Shown here piece after piece: positions 59,764-64,000 of a stretch of 64,000 bases of DNA; the first letter of the stretch is position 1; each line of letters opens with the position of its first letter. Under the pieces are notes generated by a model. It was given only the letters and a program-made list of their open reading frames with translations. It had not been told where the DNA came from and ran no database searches. The translations under genes were made by a program, and so were the position numbers. This stretch comes from JAADEM01 sp965371855 (GTDB lineage: Bacteria; Bacteroidota; Bacteroidia; Bacteroidales; Marinilabiliaceae): contig CBDUZZ010000001.1 of assembly GCA_965371855.1 (NCBI GenBank), forward strand, positions 58,853 through 122,852, given 5' to 3'.

Positions 59764-61260
59764 ATGCTATCCTATAAATCATTACTATTAACACTTTTTT
59801 CTATAAGCTTTTCTTACTTTATCCCGGCTCAAAATCCTAAAAGAGAGATGAGAGGTGTTTGGGTTGCAACCATTAAGAATCTTGATTGGCCAAGCAAACC
59901 GGGACTAAACTCAAACATTCAAAAACATGAAATTGATGATATTTTAGCCCACATAAAAGAACTGGGTTTCAATGCAATATTTTTGCAAATTAGACCTTCT
60001 TGTGATGCTTTTTACTATTCTTCAATTGAACCCTGGTCAAAGTATTTAACAGGTAAACAAGGTGTAAAACCAAAACCACTATATGACCCTTTAAAATATT
60101 GGATAAACAGTGCACGTATGATGGGAATAGAAATACATGCCTGGATAAACCCTTACAGATTAACATCTAACATTGATGAAGAGCTATCGCCTGATCATCC
60201 TGTTTTACAGCACCCCAACTGGGTATTACAGTATGGAGATAAATTATATTTAGACCCGGGAATTACAGAAGTAAAAACATACATAAATAAAATTATCACA
60301 GAAATAGTTGCTAATTATGACCTTGCAGGTATTCATATGGATGATTATTTCTATCCCTATCCTGTTAATGGAGTTGAGTTTCCGGATACTGTATCATTCA
60401 AATTATATTGCGATACTTCTAAGTTCGAATCTGTAGAAGAGTGGAGACGGGATAATGTAAACAGAACTGTTGAATCGATTCATAACACTATAAAAGATAT
60501 TAAATCCTGGGTTGCCTTTGGTATAAGTCCCTTTGGCGTATGGCGTAACATTGCAGATGACCCGGATGGATCAAACACCAATGCCGGCATAACTAATTAC
60601 GATAACCTTTATGCCGATATATTAACATGGCTAAAAAACGAATGGGTTGATTATATAGCACCTCAGATATATTGGTATATGGATCATCCAACTGCCGGTT
60701 TCAAAGAATTATCATACTGGTGGAACAAGCACAGCTATAAAACACCGGTATATGCCGGCCTGAGTATTTATAAAATAAACTCCACCAAACCGGAATGGCA
60801 AAACCCATCTGAAACACCAAATCAAATTAAACTTGGTAGAGAACTTGAAAAATTTAAGGGAAACATTTTTTTTAGATATTCATACTTGAAAAAAGATATT
60901 TTAGGACTTCAGGACACACTAAAATATAAATTCTACTCTACTCCCACCCTTACACCCATTATTAAAGGGAATGTTGACATGCCACCTATACCAATAAAAA
61001 AGATAAGAGCCGGCAGGAAGAAGCTGAAATGGAAAGTTAACAAAACAGACATTAAAAATATTAAATATTTTGTTATTTACTCATATTCACAAAATGGGGA
61101 GTTTAACCCGAATGTGGCAGAAAAGATAGTTTCAATAACCGGAGAAAACACTTATGTTTTTTCAACCCCTCAAAAAGCTTCTGGTCAAACAATGAATTAC
61201 AGAGTATCAGCAGTTGATAAATACGGAAATGAGGGAGAAATTAGTAAAGTGGTTAATTAA
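59764..61260 (+). CDS. GHL10-family (DUF187/YddW-like) glycoside hydrolase
   Basis: The 498-residue protein has a signal peptide (SLLLTLFSISFSYFIPAQ). A TIM barrel begins KREMRGVWVATIKNLDWPSKPGLN and has FNAIFLQIRPSCDAFYYSSIEPWSKYLTG, EIHAWINPYRL, DLAGIHMDDYFYPYPV and GISPFGVWRNI, the motifs of the GHL10 family. An Asp pair (MDDYFYP) is the presumed catalytic site. A fibronectin-like C-terminal domain starts near residue 400. YddW-type proteins of this family cleave glycan strands of peptidoglycan that lack stem peptides. The gene is divergent from the kinase gene. Confidence 0.9.
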   Translation: MLSYKSLLLTLFSISFSYFIPAQNPKREMRGVWVATIKNLDWPSKPGLNSNIQKHEIDDILAHIKELGFNAIFLQIRPSCDAFYYSSIEPWSKYLTGKQGVKPKPLYDPLKYWINSARMMGIEIHAWINPYRLTSNIDEELSPDHPVLQHPNWVLQYGDKLYLDPGITEVKTYINKIITEIVANYDLAGIHMDDYFYPYPVNGVEFPDTVSFKLYCDTSKFESVEEWRRDNVNRTVESIHNTIKDIKSWVAFGISPFGVWRNIADDPDGSNTNAGITNYDNLYADILTWLKNEWVDYIAPQIYWYMDHPTAGFKELSYWWNKHSYKTPVYAGLSIYKINSTKPEWQNPSETPNQIKLGRELEKFKGNIFFRYSYLKKDILGLQDTLKYKFYSTPTLTPIIKGNVDMPPIPIKKIRAGRKKLKWKVNKTDIKNIKYFVIYSYSQNGEFNPNVAEKIVSITGENTYVFSTPQKASGQTMNYRVSAVDKYGNEGEISKVVN

Positions 61261-61272
61261 TGGTAAGTAATG

Positions 61273-61319
61273 AATGACAGGGTGGCTCTTTATATAGAAA
61301 TGGGAGCCACCCCGTCATT
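61273..61319 (+). terminator. Hairpin between the GHL10 gene and rlmN
   Basis: Bases 61273-61288 and 61304-61319 pair at 15 of 16 positions (AATGACAGGGTGGCTC with GAGCCACCCCGTCATT), starting 12 bases after the stop codon. No T-run follows. A related, weaker hairpin with GTGAC and GTCAC ends lies after rlmN at about 62389-62437. Confidence 0.6.
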
Positions 61320-61338
61320 ACTGTATGGCATTTTAATT

Positions 61339-61346
61339 TATCTTTG
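61339..61346 (+). promoter_or_regulatory. -7 promoter element of rlmN
   Basis: TATCTTTG matches the TAnnTTTG consensus, 21 bases before the rlmN start codon. A -33 TTTG box is not evident; the hairpin lies just upstream. Confidence 0.5.
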
Positions 61347-61367
61347 TACTAAGAAAAACTTAATCAT

Positions 61368-62393
61368 ATGACAAAAGAGGCACTATACGGAAAAACATTA
61401 CAGGAACTGAAGGATATAACCGATTCTTTAAAACTACCCGGATACACTGCAAAGCAGATAGCTGAATGGTTGTACAAAAAGAATGTGACAGAGATTGACA
61501 TGATGAGTAACCTGTCGAAAAAAGCCCGCGCTGCACTAAATGAGAATTATGAAATAGGATTAACACCTCACCACTCGTTTCAGGAATCGGTAGACGGCAC
61601 TAAAAAATACCTTTTCCCCGTATCGGAAGAAAAGTTTATTGAATCAGCCTATATTCCCGATAGAGAGAGAGCAACGCTCTGCGTGTCATCCCAGATAGGC
61701 TGTAAGATGAACTGCGCTTTTTGCATGACTGGTAAACAAGGTTTTCAGGGACAGCTGAGCGCAGGTGAGATATTAAATCAGATCAGGAGTATTCCCGAAT
61801 ACAAAAAACTTACCAACGTGGTGTATATGGGAATGGGAGAACCATTAGATAATTTAGATGAGGTGCTCAAGAGTCTGGAAATATTAACCTCGGACTGGGG
61901 TTATGCCTGGAGTCCCAGACGCATTACCGTTTCAACCATAGGAATAGTTCCGGCACTAAAACAATTCATCGAACAGAGCAATGCTCATCTTGCCATCAGT
62001 CTGCATACTCCATTCAATGAAGAACGCTCAGATTTAATGCCAATAGAAAAAACAAACCCGATAGAAAAAGTAATTGATGTTGTAAGAAATTATGACTTTA
62101 GCGGACAACGGCGCATCTCATTTGAATATATTATGTTCAAAGACCTGAATGACACTCCCGCTCATATCAAAGGTCTTACAAAACTTCTAAAAGGATTACG
62201 TTGCCGCGTTAACATTATACGTTTTCATCCCATTCCCGGATTTCCACACAAGTCATCATCCGAAAAAACAATGGAATGGTTCAGAGATACATTAACATCT
62301 AAAGGAATAACTACTACTATTCGTCAAAGCAGAGGTGAGGATATTTTCGCTGCATGCGGTATGTTATCTACAAACAAACATCAGAAAAAGTGA
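61368..62393 (+). CDS. rlmN: Dual-specificity 23S rRNA/tRNA adenine-2 methyltransferase
   Basis: The 341-residue radical SAM enzyme has the CKMNCAFC motif (Cys112, Cys116, Cys119) that holds the 4Fe-4S cluster, SAM-site stretches VVYMGMGEPLDN and RRITVSTIGIVPAL, ISLHTPFNEERSDLMPIEK, and the methyl-carrying cysteine in GEDIFAACGML (Cys330). It methylates A2503 of 23S rRNA and A37 of some tRNAs. A helical N-terminal RNA-binding part (LQELKDITDSLKLPGYTAKQIAEWLYK) is complete. Length is normal. It stands in a short, separate transcription unit. Confidence 0.97.
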   Translation: MTKEALYGKTLQELKDITDSLKLPGYTAKQIAEWLYKKNVTEIDMMSNLSKKARAALNENYEIGLTPHHSFQESVDGTKKYLFPVSEEKFIESAYIPDRERATLCVSSQIGCKMNCAFCMTGKQGFQGQLSAGEILNQIRSIPEYKKLTNVVYMGMGEPLDNLDEVLKSLEILTSDWGYAWSPRRITVSTIGIVPALKQFIEQSNAHLAISLHTPFNEERSDLMPIEKTNPIEKVIDVVRNYDFSGQRRISFEYIMFKDLNDTPAHIKGLTKLLKGLRCRVNIIRFHPIPGFPHKSSSEKTMEWFRDTLTSKGITTTIRQSRGEDIFAACGMLSTNKHQKK

Positions 62394-62524
62394 CAGTGTG
62401 ATTACCCTGACAATAATTTCATATCACCCCGTCACTATTTATAAAAATGTTCTTCAACACATTCCATTGACTTTTTTATTATTATCTCATAACTTACATG
62501 ATATTAATTTTTAAAATCATAATC

Positions 62525-62845
62525 ATGCTTAAAGTTATTTTAAATGGCGCATTAGGAAATGATGCAACAGTAAAAGAGGTAGGTAACAAAAAAGCTATAA
62601 ATTTTGACGTTGCCGTTTCAATGGATTACAAAGACAGCAGTGGAAATAAAGTTGAAAAAACCGAATGGGTACGTGCTGTAATGTGGAAATATGAGGGCAG
62701 AAGCACTAAGATAGCTGACTATCTGAAAAAGGGGCAAAAAGTATTAATTGAAGGTGTTCCTGCAAGTGAAGCTTACAAAACAAAAGATGATCAACTTAAG
62801 TCTGCTTTGCATGTAAATGTTAAAGAATTGGAGTTGTTAGGTTAA
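62525..62845 (+). CDS. ssb: Single-stranded DNA-binding protein
   Basis: Started at ATG 62525 the protein has 106 residues; the frame extends to ATG 62498, but the extension (MILIFKIII) is hydrophobic and unlike SSB. The OB-fold begins MLKVILNGALGNDATVKEVGNKKAINFDVAVSMDY and includes TEWVRAVMWKYEGRSTKIADYLKKGQKVLIEGVP, both SSB signatures. The acidic C-terminal tail that recruits partner proteins is missing, so this is a short form of the kind found in Bacteroidota as a second SSB. It binds single-stranded DNA. Confidence 0.92.
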   Translation: MLKVILNGALGNDATVKEVGNKKAINFDVAVSMDYKDSSGNKVEKTEWVRAVMWKYEGRSTKIADYLKKGQKVLIEGVPASEAYKTKDDQLKSALHVNVKELELLG

Positions 62846-62901
62846 AAAATATATAGTTTTTTTAATATACTATTTTCTATTGAAAAAAATATATTGACAG
62901 T

Positions 62902-62938
62902 AAAAAAGGGAGGATACTTTTAATTCTTCCTTTTTTTA
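62902..62938 (+). terminator. Terminator after ssb
   Basis: AAAAAAGGGAGGA pairs with TCTTCCTTTTTTT (one G-T mismatch) and ends in seven T, 57 bases after the ssb stop. The A-rich left arm would let it work in both directions. Confidence 0.75.
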
Positions 62939-62978
62939 TGCCTAAATTTCTTTATTTTTGGAAAAAGAAAAACAACTT

Positions 62979-63788
62979 ATGAAACGAATATTCTTTATAC
63001 TAATTTTTTCCCCCTTTTTATTCAGTTCTTGTGGCCCAACACCCGAACAAGTTGCCTCTGATGCTTTTGCACGTGCTCAAAAACTTTACGAGGCCAAACA
63101 GTTTAACGACACAAAGCTACTGCTCGACAGTATTATTGAAAACCTTCCGGGCCAGATTGAGTTTGTTACCCTATCAGAAGACCTGTTACGCAAGATAAAA
63201 ACAGCAGAACAGGAACAGAACTTATTGTTTCTTGACAGTCTGTTGCAAGCCAAAGAAGAGGAACTGAAACCTCTGATGAAAAATTTCAGAAAATCTGATG
63301 AATATGGAGCTAAAGAAATTTTAATACATAAACGTCAGAAACCTGAAAACTCATATAACAGAACTTTCATAAGGGCACATCTCGATGTGGATGGTAACTT
63401 TTATATCTCAAGCCGGCACACCGGTGATTATCGGCTTCATCACAATCAAATAAAAGTATACTACAATGAAAAAAGCGCTACTACCGAAAAGGTGGAGGAA
63501 GATGGGTTTTTGAATCGCAATTTCGAGGATAATGGTACAAATTGGGAAATTGCAAACTACAAAGACGGTAAAGATAATGGCGTTATTGATTTCATTGCAG
63601 CTAACTGTAACAAATCTCTTAAAGTACAGTTTATCGGAAAAAAGTATTACTACATAGTAATGGAAAAATTCGATAAAGAGGCCATTCGTGATGCAAATGA
63701 AATATCGTTCGTTTTGAAAGAGATCACTCGCATCAAACAGGAGATCAAAAACGTTAAATACCAGTTATCACGCTTGAAACCACAGTAA
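62979..63788 (+). CDS. Hypothetical lipoprotein
   Basis: Started at ATG 62979 the protein has 269 residues with a lipoprotein signal ending in Cys18 (LFSSC); the frame opens earlier at a TTG at 62958, which is unlikely. A TPR-like helical part (AFARAQKLYEAKQFNDTKLLLDSIIENLP, about 30-60) is followed by a coiled-coil stretch and a beta-sandwich-like domain (about 130-240; TFIRAHLDVDGNFYISSRHTGDYRLHHNQIKVYY). It ends in a charged helix (EITRIKQEIKNVKYQLSRL). No family is recognised; similar lipoproteins are found in Bacteroidales. Confidence 0.75.
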   Translation: MKRIFFILIFSPFLFSSCGPTPEQVASDAFARAQKLYEAKQFNDTKLLLDSIIENLPGQIEFVTLSEDLLRKIKTAEQEQNLLFLDSLLQAKEEELKPLMKNFRKSDEYGAKEILIHKRQKPENSYNRTFIRAHLDVDGNFYISSRHTGDYRLHHNQIKVYYNEKSATTEKVEEDGFLNRNFEDNGTNWEIANYKDGKDNGVIDFIAANCNKSLKVQFIGKKYYYIVMEKFDKEAIRDANEISFVLKEITRIKQEIKNVKYQLSRLKPQ

Positions 63789-63811
63789 TAGTACTCAGTC
63801 AGCAGTCTACT

Positions 63812-64000
63812 AATAACCAATATCCAACATCCAATAGCCAATGGAATTTGGAAATTGAGTGTTCGATATTGGGACTTGAAAATCTTGAAGCCATTAATCT
63901 CTAAATATCCAATAACCAATATCCAACATCCAATAACCAATGGAGTTTGGAAATTGAGTGTTCGATATTGGGACTTGAAAATCTTGAAGCCATTAATCTC
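63812..64000. repeat. Tandem 99-bp repeat at the window edge
   Basis: Two nearly identical units of about 90 bases recur at a period of 99 (63812-63901 and 63911-64000; differences at AATAGCC/AATAACC and GGAATTT/GGAGTTT). Each begins with AATAACCAATATCCAACATC-type words and ends TTGAAGCCATTAATCTC. The second unit ends exactly at the window edge, so more copies may follow. Confidence 0.85.

Noticed and set aside
62498..62524. Upstream ATG start for the SSB protein
   Set aside because: The nine added residues are hydrophobic and precede the canonical first OB-fold strand beginning at ATG 62525.
63650..63940. Minus-strand frame reading VIGCWILVIGYLEI twice
   Set aside because: It is the translation of the tandem word repeat and the antisense of a lipoprotein gene end; its repeats follow the DNA repeat, not a protein family.
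63812..64000. CRISPR array
   Set aside because: The period of 99 with almost the entire unit conserved leaves no variable spacers, and no cas gene is near.

Overview
The window looks like the chromosome of an AT-rich, largely anaerobic member of the Bacteroidota, most likely order Bacteroidales or Marinilabiliales (inference). The signs are type IX secretion genes (PorP/SprF, a PorE-like OmpA protein, a CHU_C-type adhesin), FecR and STN partners of ECF sigma factors, TAnnTTTG-type promoter elements, GIN and DUF4494 families, and absence of clear Shine-Dalgarno sites. An Nfn-type transhydrogenase, rubrerythrin and a flavin reductase-rubredoxin fusion indicate anaerobic redox metabolism with oxygen defence.

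Layout. Bases 1-12175 are one plus-strand carbon catabolism region: the end of KDPG aldolase, an SDR mannonate oxidoreductase, mannonate dehydratase (UxuA), a LarA-type nickel racemase/epimerase, a PdxB-like dehydrogenase, 6-phosphogluconate dehydrogenase, a three-part TRAP transporter, a LacI-type regulator and a UxaE-type tagaturonate/fructuronate epimerase. Together they read as uptake of sugar acids and their convergence on mannonate and then KDG; the LarA homologue could feed gluconate in as mannonate. Bases 12230-17135 hold a HEAT-like protein, a sigma factor with a membrane partner, a Gfo/Idh/MocA oxidoreductase, a YihY/BrkB membrane protein and the RNase P RNA gene on the minus strand.

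Bases 17261-28722 form a minus-strand type IX surface module: a 2592-residue adhesin with two repeat classes, PorP/SprF, a TPR-PD40-OmpA protein and a duplicated SPOR-like protein. Bases 28882-34905 carry an envelope cluster (ECF sigma, anti-sigma-like protein, DUF4097-like and GIN proteins, a beta-barrel) and a DUF2027-Smr protein. Bases 35072-43762 run on the plus strand: QueA, an oxidoreductase, a sulfatase, an L,D-transpeptidase-like protein, PrsW, an ArfB-like hydrolase, a small unknown and an MFS transporter next to an acyltransferase.

Bases 43807-49548 hold NfnB/NfnA (minus), the rubredoxin fusion and rubrerythrin (plus), DUF4494 and an Omp85-like protein (minus). Bases 49868-59643 hold a carrier-protein-like gene lacking the usual serine, a sigma/FecR/STN cell-surface signalling set without a TonB barrel, a LamG-endonuclease/phosphatase and a giant hybrid histidine kinase. 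The last part carries a GHL10 hydrolase, RlmN, SSB and a lipoprotein.

Intergenic DNA is unusual. Many gaps are filled with short AT-rich words (AAACTTGATAAACTT and relatives), often directly before start codons, and there are several families of palindromic or MITE-like repeats, one of them apparently inside a variable stem of the RNase P RNA. No tRNA, rRNA, CRISPR array, transposase or phage gene was recognised.
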